In this document: piece after piece, positions 27,554 through 36,210 of the stretch
How the letters are laid out: each line of letters starts with the position of its first letter
Position numbering within the stretch: position 1 is the stretch's first letter
Assembly: GCA_024275115.1 (NCBI GenBank)
Contig: JAJRZT010000098.1
Coordinates: 1 to 64,000, forward strand
DNA length: 64,000 nt
Direction: 5' to 3'
Source: Gammaproteobacteria bacterium
GTDB taxonomy: Bacteria > Pseudomonadota > Gammaproteobacteria > UBA6429 > Thiohalophilaceae
Translations under genes and position numbers: made by a program
Notes under the pieces: generated by a model
Database searches by the model: none
What the model saw: only the letters and a program-made list of their open reading frames with translations
What the model was told of the DNA's origin: nothing

Positions 27554-27794
27554 GTTATATTCCTTAATTATTGTTGATGAAAATAGTGGGTTAAATGTTG
27601 CTGATCCTATCGGGATAGTCTGAATATCTCAAGGCTTTGTGACAAAGATGGATGATTTAGATTTATTCGCCCCCTTTTTCTTGTGGATATATAAAAACAT
27701 TATTAAATATAAGTTAATGGTGTTTTAGCGCAATATGTTTGCCGCTTTTTGATATATGCTTATAAATCAGTATAAGTAATATTGAATAAATAAT

Positions 27795-28736
27795 ATGCAA
27801 ACAAAAATCTGCTTAATGCTTGGCGATGAACTTGCCAGTTACCATTTTGGTGAAGCGCATCCTTTTGGTCCTAAACGCTACTGGGCTTTTGAGCAAGAGT
27901 TTAAGATTAGAAACTGGCATGATAATATTAATTTATGTTTGCCTCAAACCGCTACCGAAGAACAACTTACACTATTCCACACACAGGACTATATCGATAA
28001 GGTTAAAAAACTGTCGGGAAGTGGTGCTGGTTTTCTGGACTGTGGAGATACACCCGCACGCATCGGCATTTATGAAGCGGCTTGTACGGTGGTCGGCACT
28101 ACACTCAATGCTATCGATAAAATTATGCAAGGTGATTGCCAACATGCCTTTACGCCTATCGCCGGGTTACATCATGCAACGCGTGATTCTGCTGCCGGCT
28201 TTTGTGTTTTTAATGACTGCGGCATTGCCATTGAATACCTCCGACAACACTACGGCATACAACGTATTGCCTATGTCGACATCGACGCTCATCATGGCGA
28301 TGGGGTTTTTTACTCTTTTGAATCAGATGCAAATCTTTGCTTTGTAGATTTTCATCAAGATGGTAACACCCTCTACCCCGGAACAGGCTTTTGTAATGAA
28401 ACAGGTAAAGGCGGGGCTGTGGGCACAAAGCTTAATGTCCCTTTACCCCCTGGCACTACCGATGACGTTGCAAAAAAATTGTGGGAGAGTGCCGAAAAAT
28501 TTATTGATAAAGCAAAACCCGAATTTATATTATTACAGTGTGGTGCCGACAGTTTATCCGGTGATCCTATTACCCAACTAAACCTGAGCTCAAAATTCCA
28601 TGCCTTTATCGCATCACGTTTATCCTTATTAGCCAAAAAACATTGCAATGGTAAGTTGCTTGCCATGGGGGGTGGTGGCTACAATCTTGAGAATATTAAA
28701 GCTGCCTGGAATGATGTGCTCGAAGGGCTTCAATAA
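27795..28736 (+). CDS. Histone deacetylase superfamily protein (AcuC/acetylpolyamine amidohydrolase-like)
   Basis: A 313-aa zinc-dependent deacetylase fold. Metal and catalytic motifs are visible: PIAGLHHATRDSAAGFCVFND (tandem His), VDIDAHHGDGVFYSF (Asp-x-His zinc ligands) and LLQCGADSLSGDPIT. A C-terminal GGGGYN glycine loop follows. Bacterial members deacetylate polyamines, acetoin-related proteins or small amides; the substrate here is not determined. It stands alone downstream of a divergent peroxiredoxin. Confidence 0.9.
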   Translation: MQTKICLMLGDELASYHFGEAHPFGPKRYWAFEQEFKIRNWHDNINLCLPQTATEEQLTLFHTQDYIDKVKKLSGSGAGFLDCGDTPARIGIYEAACTVVGTTLNAIDKIMQGDCQHAFTPIAGLHHATRDSAAGFCVFNDCGIAIEYLRQHYGIQRIAYVDIDAHHGDGVFYSFESDANLCFVDFHQDGNTLYPGTGFCNETGKGGAVGTKLNVPLPPGTTDDVAKKLWESAEKFIDKAKPEFILLQCGADSLSGDPITQLNLSSKFHAFIASRLSLLAKKHCNGKLLAMGGGGYNLENIKAAWNDVLEGLQ

Positions 28737-28842
28737 AAGAAACTAACCGGGTTGGATCTTACATTTAAAGGCTATAATCTTATGTGAATTGTAAGCTCTG
28801 ATTCTGAGGGGGGTGGGATTTTCCAAGGGGAACCCTTTTAAG

Positions 28843-29005
28843 TAGGGGCTGTTGATCTTTCATCTATTGTCTGATTTTGGCTAATTTTCGCCCTGCCTGT
28901 GTTATTTTTTACTATCAAGGGAGTGCATTGATACGCAAAAAATGCCTTGCCAGGACAAAAATTATCTCAAAATCAGCCTAACACCTGAAAGATCAATAGC
29001 CCCTA
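28843..29005. mobile_element. MITE-like palindromic element
   Basis: Terminal inverted repeats of 20 bp (28843-28862 and 28986-29005, one mismatch), outermost TAGGGGCT/AGCCCCTA, bound a 163-bp element with no ORF. Further inside, TGATTTTGGCTAATTTT pairs imperfectly with AAAATTATCTCAAAATCA, so most of the element folds on itself. This is the form expected of a non-autonomous miniature transposon; no related transposase is in the window. It occupies most of the gene-free stretch 28737-29110. Confidence 0.75.
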
Positions 29006-29110
29006 GGATAACATGGCGATTTGTATCATATTCTTATAAAAAATACGCGATTAGCCGGTATTTGTGCTATGAATATATACATGTACTTTACATATTATAA
29101 AGAGGCTTTG

Positions 29111-29398
29111 ATGCGTATGTTTATCCGTAATATTAAACCCATTTTTTTCATTAGTCTGGTGATTACATTAAGTTCTTTTGTTAACTCTAATGTGATGGCT
29201 GACAAGCATAGTTCAGTTGATATTTCTGAATTCCACAAAATTCTTGACGCCATTAACCAGTCTAATATTCCGGAAGATGTTAAAAATCAACTGTTTCGGG
29301 ATATGAGGACAACACTGATAGAAAATGTACGTCAGGCTAATATCCCTGAATCTACGAAGCAAACCATTATCAGGGAGCTGGAAAGTTCCTCAAGATAA
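29111..29398 (+). CDS. Small secreted protein with two internal repeats
   Basis: Starting at ATG 29111 (RBS AAAGAGG) the product is 95 aa with a clear Sec signal peptide (FFISLVITLSSFVNSNVMA). The mature part contains two similar helical units: INQSNIPEDVKNQLFRDM and VRQANIPESTKQTIIREL. An earlier in-frame ATG at 29021 would bury the signal peptide and is less likely. I do not recognise a family. Periplasmic location is predicted. Confidence 0.6.
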   Translation: MRMFIRNIKPIFFISLVITLSSFVNSNVMADKHSSVDISEFHKILDAINQSNIPEDVKNQLFRDMRTTLIENVRQANIPESTKQTIIRELESSSR

Positions 29399-29508
29399 AG
29401 GCAAACTCAGGCTGTAAGTACGCACCTTGTAAGACTCAGCCTCCAACCTTATTTAAGGTATGATAAATAGTGTAAAATAATACAAAGTCTTTTCCGTATG
29501 GGTGTAGC

Positions 29509-29961
29509 ATGAAATTAAAAATACCACCACCATTGGTTGGTTTGTTTTTAGGGCTTTTGATGTGGGGCCTTGCGAAACAGACAAGTTTTGGCTCAATAGA
29601 GTTTGAGTTATCTGGAAAATTGTCTCTTGTTATATTATTTGTTGGTCTTGCAATTGATGTCGCTGCTATTATTCCATTTCTGGTGGCCAAAACCACGGTT
29701 AATCCGATGAAACCTGGCAGAGCATCACAATTAGTAACTTCAGGAATTTATAAATACAGCCGCAACCCCATGTATCTTGGAACGTTAGTGCTATTAATGG
29801 CACTAATGATATGGCTGGGTACGGCTATTAATATTGTGTTTCTGGCCCTTTTTGTCTGGTACATAACAATATTTCAGATCAAGCCTGAAGAAAAGGTACT
29901 CGAAGAATTGTTTGCTGATGAATATTTGAACTATAAAGTGAAAGTAAGACGATGGATTTAA
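29509..29961 (+). CDS. Isoprenylcysteine carboxylmethyltransferase-like (PEMT/ICMT) membrane methyltransferase
   Basis: A 150-aa protein with four predicted membrane helices. It carries the family signature YKYSRNPMYLGTLVLLMAL, followed by IKPEEKVLEELFADEYLNYK...VRRW, which forms the SAM-binding half of membrane methyltransferases of the ICMT/phospholipid methyltransferase superfamily. The bacterial substrate is generally unknown. The gene is 26 bp upstream of the PQQ dehydrogenase-like gene and may be cotranscribed with it. Confidence 0.85.
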   Translation: MKLKIPPPLVGLFLGLLMWGLAKQTSFGSIEFELSGKLSLVILFVGLAIDVAAIIPFLVAKTTVNPMKPGRASQLVTSGIYKYSRNPMYLGTLVLLMALMIWLGTAINIVFLALFVWYITIFQIKPEEKVLEELFADEYLNYKVKVRRWI

Positions 29962-30016
29962 ATAAAAAGGTTCGATTTATGCTGTCATGCGAACAATATT
30001 TAATGACAATAGCGAA

Positions 30017-31165
30017 ATGGCAACATTAAAAATACATAAGCTAATATTGTTATTATTTTATTCGGGTTTCCTGTTGCTGTCTTTCCCGTTGCTGGCAGTG
30101 GGCTCTACGTTTGTTGTTAATAGTGAAGGCATGGTTCTGAAAGTTGAACAGGTGGCCAAAGGTTTGGGAGTACCATGGGGATTGGCCTTTATATCAGCTA
30201 ATATATTGCTGGTAACAGAGCGTAAAGGTTCGATGAGTTTATTATATTTAGATAAAGGCACTAAAGTCACCCTTAAAAATACGCCGCGGGTCATGGTGGG
30301 TGGCCAGGGGGGAATGCTGGATGTGGCATTATCACCTGATTATAAAAAAACGGGTTGGGTTTATTTTACCTATGTAAAAGAAGTGGATGGTGAAGGTGCG
30401 ACCGTTTTGTCTCGCAGTAAAATCAGCAAGGACAAACTTATTCAATGGCAAGACTTACTGATATCGAATTCTACAACGGACACAGGTTATCATTTTGGTA
30501 GTCGCATTGCTTTTGATGGAGAAAATCATGTTTTTTTCAGTATTGGTGACCGCGGTGAGCGGCCTACTGGTCAGGAATTAACGAATCATGCCGGTACCAT
30601 TATTCGTTTGAATCTGGATGGCAGCATTCCAGACGACAATCCCTTCGTTAAAATAAAAGGCGTATTACCTGAGATATGGAGCTATGGACACAGAAACCCG
30701 CAGGGACTGGCCTATGACTTTGCAACTAAGCGGCTCTGGTCAATCGAACATGGCCCTCGAGGCGGCGATGAAATAAACCTGATTTTAAAAGGTGAAAATT
30801 ATGGCTGGCCTGTTATTTCTTATGGCAAAGAATACTGGGGGCCTGTTTCTGTCGGTGAAGGAACACAACGAAAGGGTATGCAAGATCCCGTTAAAGTTTA
30901 TACGCCTTCAATCGCGCCGGGTAGTTTGATGATTTATAGCGGTGATGTTTTACCTAAATGGAAAGGAAATTTATTATCCGGTGCGCTCAAGTTGCGTCAC
31001 CTGAACCGTGTTGTTATTAATAAAGCTGGTAAGGCTGTTAAAGAGGAACGTTTATTAGAATCAATGAATGAGCGTATACGCGCTTTAACACAAAGCCCGG
31101 AAGGCTGGATATATTTTTCAACGGATAGCGGTAAAATCTATCGGATTCGGCCAGCGGAAAAGTGA
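30017..31165 (+). CDS. PQQ-dependent sugar (aldose/sorbosone-type) dehydrogenase
   Basis: A soluble six-bladed beta-propeller dehydrogenase of the GdhB/YliI family. The ATG at 30017 puts a Sec signal peptide (LILLLFYSGFLLLSFPLLAVGS) at the N-terminus; an in-frame ATG at 29987 would add ten residues. Family motifs are GVPWGLAFI, YGHRNPQGLAYD, EHGPRGGDEINLI, and GENYGWPVISYG. Periplasmic location and PQQ cofactor are inferred from homologs. No PQQ synthesis genes are present in the window. Confidence 0.88.
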   Translation: MATLKIHKLILLLFYSGFLLLSFPLLAVGSTFVVNSEGMVLKVEQVAKGLGVPWGLAFISANILLVTERKGSMSLLYLDKGTKVTLKNTPRVMVGGQGGMLDVALSPDYKKTGWVYFTYVKEVDGEGATVLSRSKISKDKLIQWQDLLISNSTTDTGYHFGSRIAFDGENHVFFSIGDRGERPTGQELTNHAGTIIRLNLDGSIPDDNPFVKIKGVLPEIWSYGHRNPQGLAYDFATKRLWSIEHGPRGGDEINLILKGENYGWPVISYGKEYWGPVSVGEGTQRKGMQDPVKVYTPSIAPGSLMIYSGDVLPKWKGNLLSGALKLRHLNRVVINKAGKAVKEERLLESMNERIRALTQSPEGWIYFSTDSGKIYRIRPAEK

Positions 31166-31166
31166 T

Positions 31167-32288
31167 TTAGCATATTTTATATTCTGTGTTTAAATAATCA
31201 CGCATTTCATTGTGCGTGCCATTGAAAACAATCCGCCGCTGCTTTTTACTAAGCTGGTAGTCATACATCGGGTCGTAGTAATCAATGAGCAATACTTTAA
31301 TCCATTGTTTATGAGATTCAGTATCTCCGACCATTTGTTGTTGGATTGCATCAGCTAATAGTGCTTTAAGCTTCTTGTGACGCAGGCCGCCTAGCCGGCG
31401 TTGAATTTTATCGATAGAATTCTTTAATTTCTCAGCCCAATTCTGGAAGCCTTGTTCTTCACCATAGAATGACTGATGTTCGGCGAGATCTTCGGTGATG
31501 TATTCCTGAAAGGTAATATTAATGCGTTCATCAACACTTGCTTCCAGTAGAACGATAGGTGATTGTTGCATCTTTTTAATAAGACATTCAGGGGTTCGTC
31601 GTGATCCTATATTACTGCCTTCGTCTTCCAGTATAATTCGTGTATGGCCATGATGCCGATGCTTCATGAATTCGATAGATAAGCTGTTTTCAATATCAAT
31701 TTGAGCTGGCTGTGGTGTAACATGTTTACCGAACACCGAACCACGATGATGATAGAGCCCCTCAAGGTCAATTTTTTGTTTTATTGTTGTCAGAAAAAGT
31801 GTTTTTCCTATTCCTGTTCGCCCACCTAGTACAACAGGTTCGATGCGTTGCATTGATATTTCAAGTTCATCAATTAAAAAACGCCGCATGGCTTTGTAGC
31901 CACCCTTTATTCGGGGGTAAATAATACCGGTTCGTTCATAAATCCACTGCTGAGATATTTTTGAGCGCATACCACCACGAAAGCAATAGAGTATGCCTTG
32001 TGGGTGTTGTTCAAAAAAATGTGCCCAGCGATCTACGCGATCTGATTTTACTTCGCCTTTTACCAGTTGATGGCCAAGTTTAATGGCTTCATTCTGGCCA
32101 AGATTTTTATAGCGCGTACCAATATCAGTGCGTTCCTGATCGTTCATTAAAGGCATATTTTGAGTAAAAGGAAATGCACCCTGGCTAAATTCAACTGGCG
32201 CACGTACATCGAGCAAGGGGATATTATTTAAAAACAACGAACGGTAATCGTCTATCTGCGGGAGTTCGATTGTAGTGGTTAGCGTCAT
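31167..32288 (-). CDS. selU: tRNA 2-selenouridine synthase
   Basis: Also called MnmH/YbbB; it replaces sulfur by selenium in 2-thiouridine at the wobble position of certain tRNAs. The 373-aa protein has an N-terminal rhodanese domain with the catalytic-cysteine loop YCFRGGMRS near 100. A P-loop domain (GGRTGIGKT) follows near 155. It lies 5 bp downstream of selD and is surely coexpressed. No selA, selB or selC was seen in the window, so the visible use of selenium is tRNA modification. Confidence 0.95.
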   Translation of the reverse strand: MTLTTTIELPQIDDYRSLFLNNIPLLDVRAPVEFSQGAFPFTQNMPLMNDQERTDIGTRYKNLGQNEAIKLGHQLVKGEVKSDRVDRWAHFFEQHPQGILYCFRGGMRSKISQQWIYERTGIIYPRIKGGYKAMRRFLIDELEISMQRIEPVVLGGRTGIGKTLFLTTIKQKIDLEGLYHHRGSVFGKHVTPQPAQIDIENSLSIEFMKHRHHGHTRIILEDEGSNIGSRRTPECLIKKMQQSPIVLLEASVDERINITFQEYITEDLAEHQSFYGEEQGFQNWAEKLKNSIDKIQRRLGGLRHKKLKALLADAIQQQMVGDTESHKQWIKVLLIDYYDPMYDYQLSKKQRRIVFNGTHNEMRDYLNTEYKIC

Positions 32289-32293
32289 ATCGA

Positions 32294-33364
32294 TTATATT
32301 ATTTTTATTAATGTGGCTGTTGTATCAATTGCTTCTATTAGCTCACCTAATGGTTTTAAATCAAGGTTAAATGTTTGAGCGAATTTTATAAAATCGTCTG
32401 AGTGGTTTTGTTCAATGGCCACTAACAGACCACCGGATGTTTGTGGGTCGCAAAGTATTTTTTTCTGCATGTCTGTCATTTCACTTAAGTGATACCCGTA
32501 ACTGTCAAAGTTACGTTGTGCACCACCGGGTGAGCAGCCCAATGCAATATAGTTTTCAACTTCAGCTAATTTAGGTACGGCGTTATAATTAATGACAGCA
32601 TGTACGCCACTGCCTTCACAGATTTCGGTCAGATGCCCCATTAAGCCAAAGCCGGTAACATCGGTCATAGCCGTCACGTAAGGTAGTTTGGCGAATTCAG
32701 TCCCTGGTTTATTTAATTGCAGCATGGTTTCAATGGCAATACGGGCATGTTCGTCTTTAAGACATTTATTTTTCTCGGCGGTGGTTAATATACCAATGCC
32801 TAAGGGTTTCGTAAGAAATAAATCACAACCAGGTGTTGCCTGGCTATTGCGCTTTATATGAGTATTTTCAACATGCCCCGTTACTGCCAGACCAAAGATA
32901 GGCTCGGGAGCATCAATCGAATGCCCACCGGCTAAGGCAATCCCAGCCAGCTTGCAGGTATGGCGCCCACCTTCAATAACTTGCGCGGCAATCTCGGAGC
33001 TGAGTTTTTTTATTGGCCAGCCAAATATGGCAATGGCCATTAAGGGTGAGCCGCCCATTGCGTAAATGTCGCTGATCGCGTTGGTGGCCGCGATTTGACC
33101 AAACTCAAAAGGGTCGTCCACTATTGGCATAAAAAAATCGGTGGTGCTAATAACGGAGGTGCCATTACCTAAGTCATATACTGCGGCATCGTCTTTGGTT
33201 TCATTACCTACCAGTAAACGTGAGTCATAAAAGGGTGGGCTCGATGTTTTAAGCATTTCTTCCAGTACGCCAGGGGAAATTTTGCAGCCGCAGCCGGCAC
33301 CATGACTGTATTCAGTAAGCTTTATTTTAGGCATGTTTTTATCTGTCATGTTAAAAAGAACCAT
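32294..33364 (-). CDS. selD: Selenide, water dikinase (selenophosphate synthetase)
   Basis: Makes selenophosphate from selenide and ATP. The 356-aa protein has the N-terminal catalytic loop [10 protein letters not shown], with Cys rather than selenocysteine at the active position. Other family elements are [24 protein letters not shown] and [14 protein letters not shown]. In-frame ATGs at 33349 and 33334 are alternative starts, and none has a convincing Shine-Dalgarno. It forms a two-gene operon with selU. Confidence 0.95.
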   Translation of the reverse strand: MVLFNMTDKNMPKIKLTEYSHGAGCGCKISPGVLEEMLKTSSPPFYDSRLLVGNETKDDAAVYDLGNGTSVISTTDFFMPIVDDPFEFGQIAATNAISDIYAMGGSPLMAIAIFGWPIKKLSSEIAAQVIEGGRHTCKLAGIALAGGHSIDAPEPIFGLAVTGHVENTHIKRNSQATPGCDLFLTKPLGIGILTTAEKNKCLKDEHARIAIETMLQLNKPGTEFAKLPYVTAMTDVTGFGLMGHLTEICEGSGVHAVINYNAVPKLAEVENYIALGCSPGGAQRNFDSYGYHLSEMTDMQKKILCDPQTSGGLLVAIEQNHSDDFIKFAQTFNLDLKPLGELIEAIDTTATLIKII

Positions 33365-33529
33365 TATACGCTTAGTTGTTATAGATTAAAGGATCTGGGC
33401 TGATTTCATTTTAATCATTTGGCATGGGTCTCCAACATAGCCAGAATGGAAAAGTGAGTTTGTGCTATTTATAGCTGTTATTTGTTATTGTATTTTGGCT
33501 TGAGTCCTTTAGAACTTTGAATGAGGTAA

Positions 33530-34149
33530 GCTCATGATTCAGGTAATAATAAAAACAGCAAGAAAGGAAAACTGTATAGTAAGTATGGAAAGGCTTTTAA
33601 TCCACAGGAATTATATTATCAGTTTGTAACAAAATCCGAAGTATTCAACTTCGGTAAACTGGAGGATATATTAATGAAAGTAATAGTGAAAAACATGCAA
33701 GGAAAACGGATTGTTTATTTAACATCAGAAGATGGTTATAAAATGGATTCAATATATGGCACATGGGATAAACTGCTTCATTGGGTCGAATTCAATGGCC
33801 TTGATGTAAAGATGAATGAACGATTAGGTATTTGCCATGACAACCCTTCGATCACTCCCGAAGAAAAATGTCGTTATGATGCGACTATTGTAGTTAGTCC
33901 TGATGTGGACGTGTCGCCACCTTATCAGCAACGGTTATACCTATGGGGAAATATGCTGTTGCCTATTATAAAGACGATGCAGATAAGATAAGCAATTTTA
34001 TGACTGAACTTTGTTCACGCTGGTTTCCTACTAGTGGTTATGAGCCTGATGATTACCCACCTGTTTTTAATTATTTGAATGATTTCAGGGAGGATGGTTT
34101 TGTGGAAATGGATGTGTATATAAAGGTAAAAGAGTTGGCGGTCAGCTAA
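33530..34149 (+). pseudogene. Decayed AraC-type regulator: GyrI-like effector domain with frameshift
   Basis: An open frame from 33530 encodes a Lys-rich linker (NSKKGKLYSKYGKAFNP), like those following the HTH in AraC/Rob-type regulators. From the ATG at 33674 comes the start of a GyrI-like ligand-binding domain (KNMQGKRIVYLTSEDGY). The frame breaks near 33925-33945, and the domain continues in another frame at 33943 as MGKYAVAYYKDD...WFPTSGYEPDDYPPVFNYLND, the characteristic C-terminal half. The DNA-binding HTH region is absent upstream. A dispersed repeat copy begins four bases after the stop. A one-base sequencing error could explain the frameshift but not the missing HTH. Confidence 0.65.
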
Positions 34150-34152
34150 ATA

Positions 34153-34265
34153 TAATCTAAATTCCCCATACGCTAAAACCGTTGGGGTTTCCAAAAAAGG
34201 GAGAAGCAGAGTTCTCCCACGTTGGTTGTCAGTGGGGGGGGATACCCCGTTGACTATATAATTGA
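34153..34265 (-). repeat. Dispersed multi-hairpin repeat, copy B (reverse)
   Basis: Reverse-oriented copy of the 26758 element, ending in TCAATTATATA on the minus strand. All three stem regions are recognisable but with more changes (for example the CCGC/GCGG stem is lost). It begins just after the decayed AraC-type gene. Confidence 0.88.
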
Positions 34266-34378
34266 CTTTATTGTTATTAGCTTAAGATTGAAGGTGAACA
34301 ATTTTGTTTAGTATATTAGAATAAAAATGAAAGTAGTATCTTTTTAGCCAGCTATATGTACACAGAAAGAATTAAATT

Positions 34379-35425
34379 ATGATGGCATATGCAGGATTAC
34401 TGAACTTGCTTTATTATGCATTGTTTCTCACTGGTGTGTTGCTACCGGTGAGTGCGGTTGCAGCGTCAACGGTTCTTATTTCAGACGCCACTCAAGATAT
34501 TCAATTAGATAGCCTTGATGCTGATCTGTGTACTGAGACAGAGGAGGAAGCGCCCAGTTCTGAAGAACCCTTTTTTTCTTTTCTGGATGCTCCCCAAACA
34601 GTGATTTCATCAGGCGTAGAAATATTTGCAAAGAGCCTGGATAAGTTTTTTTCTTCAGATAAAGTCTTTTATGATACGAGCGGAACCTATTTAAGATTAA
34701 GAGCGGATGCGGTTAGAGATGAAAATGGAAATATTCGTTATGCTGGTAATGTTCGTCTTAAATTGCGCTTACCGAATACGAAAAAGAAATTAAAACTTAC
34801 GTTTGAAAGCGATGCAGATAAACGACAGGATGATGTTTCAGTACAAACGCAAAATACCCCGTCTACTGCACTAAAAGAAAAAGATTATTTTGCGGGGGTT
34901 CAGGCTTCATTTGGAAAAAAGGAAGGCTGGCAGTTTAAACCCTCAGTTGGGCTGCGTTTGAGTTCCGGTGTTGAGCTTTACACCAAATTGAGGCTGAAAA
35001 GAAGATATGAGTTAGATAAATGGAGTATCCATTGGAATGAAACGCCTTTTTGGTTTAATTCAACCGGCGTGGGACTTGATTCCTATTTGGAATTTAACAG
35101 AAAAATAACCCATGATAATCTCTTTCGAGCAGCCACATATGCACGCTGGACAAACAAAACTGATTATTTTCAGTTTAGTCAGACATTTTTAATGTTTCAT
35201 ACTTTAAGCAAGCGAAGGGCAATATCTTATTATGTGAGTGTCAACGACGTAAGTAAGTCGGCATTATTCGAAAAGTATTATTTAATTGGTTCGACATACC
35301 GGCAAAATATCCATAAGGATTATTTATTTGTTGAGCTAATACCTGAAATAAGATACCGGGAAATAAATAATTTTCGTGCTGAATATTCATTAATATTACG
35401 TTTGGAAATTATTTTTAAAAAATAA
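34379..35425 (+). CDS. Secreted protein of unknown function, probable outer-membrane beta-barrel
   Basis: A 348-aa protein with an N-terminal signal peptide (LLYYALFLTGVLLPVSAVAAS) and an acidic stretch (TETEEEAPSSEEPF). From about residue 105 onward it has alternating hydrophobic/polar strands ending with Tyr/Phe/Arg-rich segments (YSLILRLEIIFKK), as in outer-membrane barrels with a terminal beta strand. I recognise no named family. It is flanked upstream by repeat copy B, and repeat copy C lies 3 kb downstream in the same orientation. Confidence 0.6.
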   Translation: MMAYAGLLNLLYYALFLTGVLLPVSAVAASTVLISDATQDIQLDSLDADLCTETEEEAPSSEEPFFSFLDAPQTVISSGVEIFAKSLDKFFSSDKVFYDTSGTYLRLRADAVRDENGNIRYAGNVRLKLRLPNTKKKLKLTFESDADKRQDDVSVQTQNTPSTALKEKDYFAGVQASFGKKEGWQFKPSVGLRLSSGVELYTKLRLKRRYELDKWSIHWNETPFWFNSTGVGLDSYLEFNRKITHDNLFRAATYARWTNKTDYFQFSQTFLMFHTLSKRRAISYYVSVNDVSKSALFEKYYLIGSTYRQNIHKDYLFVELIPEIRYREINNFRAEYSLILRLEIIFKK

Positions 35426-35468
35426 AATAGATAATATCTGATCCCGTGAAAATATAGTTGAGACTCAG

Positions 35469-35663
35469 TTAATTAAATCTTGGCTTATTGTTTCTCGTAG
35501 CCATCTGATGTTGTGATTCTATTTGCAACTTTAGTTCGATTTCTAAGTTAGCCTCTTTTAGCAAAACAATAGTGCTGTATCCATTGATAAAACGTTTTCT
35601 TTCTAAAGGGGTAATGTGATCAAAGTCGTAATACCCAAAACATACCGGATTACGCTTGGCCAT
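35469..35663 (-). CDS. Hypothetical small protein
   Basis: A 64-aa frame (MAKRNPVCFGYYDFDHITP...) that follows the 35674-36210 gene by 10 bp on the same strand. The composition is charged and helix-like (LLKEANLEIELKLQIESQHQ). There is no obvious ribosome binding site, signal peptide or recognised domain. It could be a real small gene or a remnant. Confidence 0.3.
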   Translation of the reverse strand: MAKRNPVCFGYYDFDHITPLERKRFINGYSTIVLLKEANLEIELKLQIESQHQMATRNNKPRFN

Positions 35664-35673
35664 AACTTGTTGT

Positions 35674-36210
35674 TCAATAAGTTACTTTCTTTCGCATTAA
35701 TTTACTTTGGCAGTAAACACTGTGCTGGTAATTTTTCTTTGTGAGAATAATGGCTGTTATAACAACATGATTGGCTAAGTCCTTCCAGTTGATCTTGTTC
35801 CTGTAAGGACTTCCTTCGTGCTTAAAGTAGTGGTGAATGTTTGCGACTTTACTGTCACCATAAGTTTGGATAAATATTTTTTTTGTATTGTTGATGGTTT
35901 TTTTGCATTGAGAACGACTGGCTTTTTTTACTGCTATGCTCACTTTAAGGTCAATCGTGCCGCGACGTGCATTGTAGATGGCGCCTATTGTTGCCCCATT
36001 CAAACCATGGAATTGCGTGTTGGCTAACATAGAATTAAGTTTTAACAGGCCAATATCCATCATGGTTGCCGTTTCTTTGGCTATTATGCTTGCTGTTGTT
36101 TTTTTACCCGCAATTAATGGGGTGGGTAGCAGTAATATAGCAGTAATAAGGTATAGTAAAATTTTCAATACATGCTTACCTTTTTTTGTTGTCAGCATAA
36201 CCTCGGCCAT
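35674..36210 (-). CDS. Hypothetical secreted protein
   Basis: A 178-aa basic protein. After MAEVMLTTKKGKH there is a hydrophobic segment (VLKILLYLITAILLLPTPLIAG) that looks like a signal peptide; an ATG at 36198 would give a more normal n-region. The mature part has two Cys residues and many Lys, with no recognised domain. It overlaps the 3' end of the FkbM-like gene by 35 bp (23 bp from the second ATG), implying cotranscription. Confidence 0.5.
   Translation of the reverse strand: MAEVMLTTKKGKHVLKILLYLITAILLLPTPLIAGKKTTASIIAKETATMMDIGLLKLNSMLANTQFHGLNGATIGAIYNARRGTIDLKVSIAVKKASRSQCKKTINNTKKIFIQTYGDSKVANIHHYFKHEGSPYRNKINWKDLANHVVITAIILTKKNYQHSVYCQSKLMRKKVTY

Noticed and set aside
27600-27640. 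OxyR site upstream of the peroxiredoxin (CTATC-GG-GATAG)
   Set aside because: Only one short palindrome; the four-ATAG-element spacing of an OxyR site is not present.
35469-35663. Transposase C-terminal fragment
   Set aside because: The YDFDHITPLE segment superficially recalls an integrase tail, but no DDE-region residues or insertion-sequence ends are present nearby; kept only as a hypothetical ORF.
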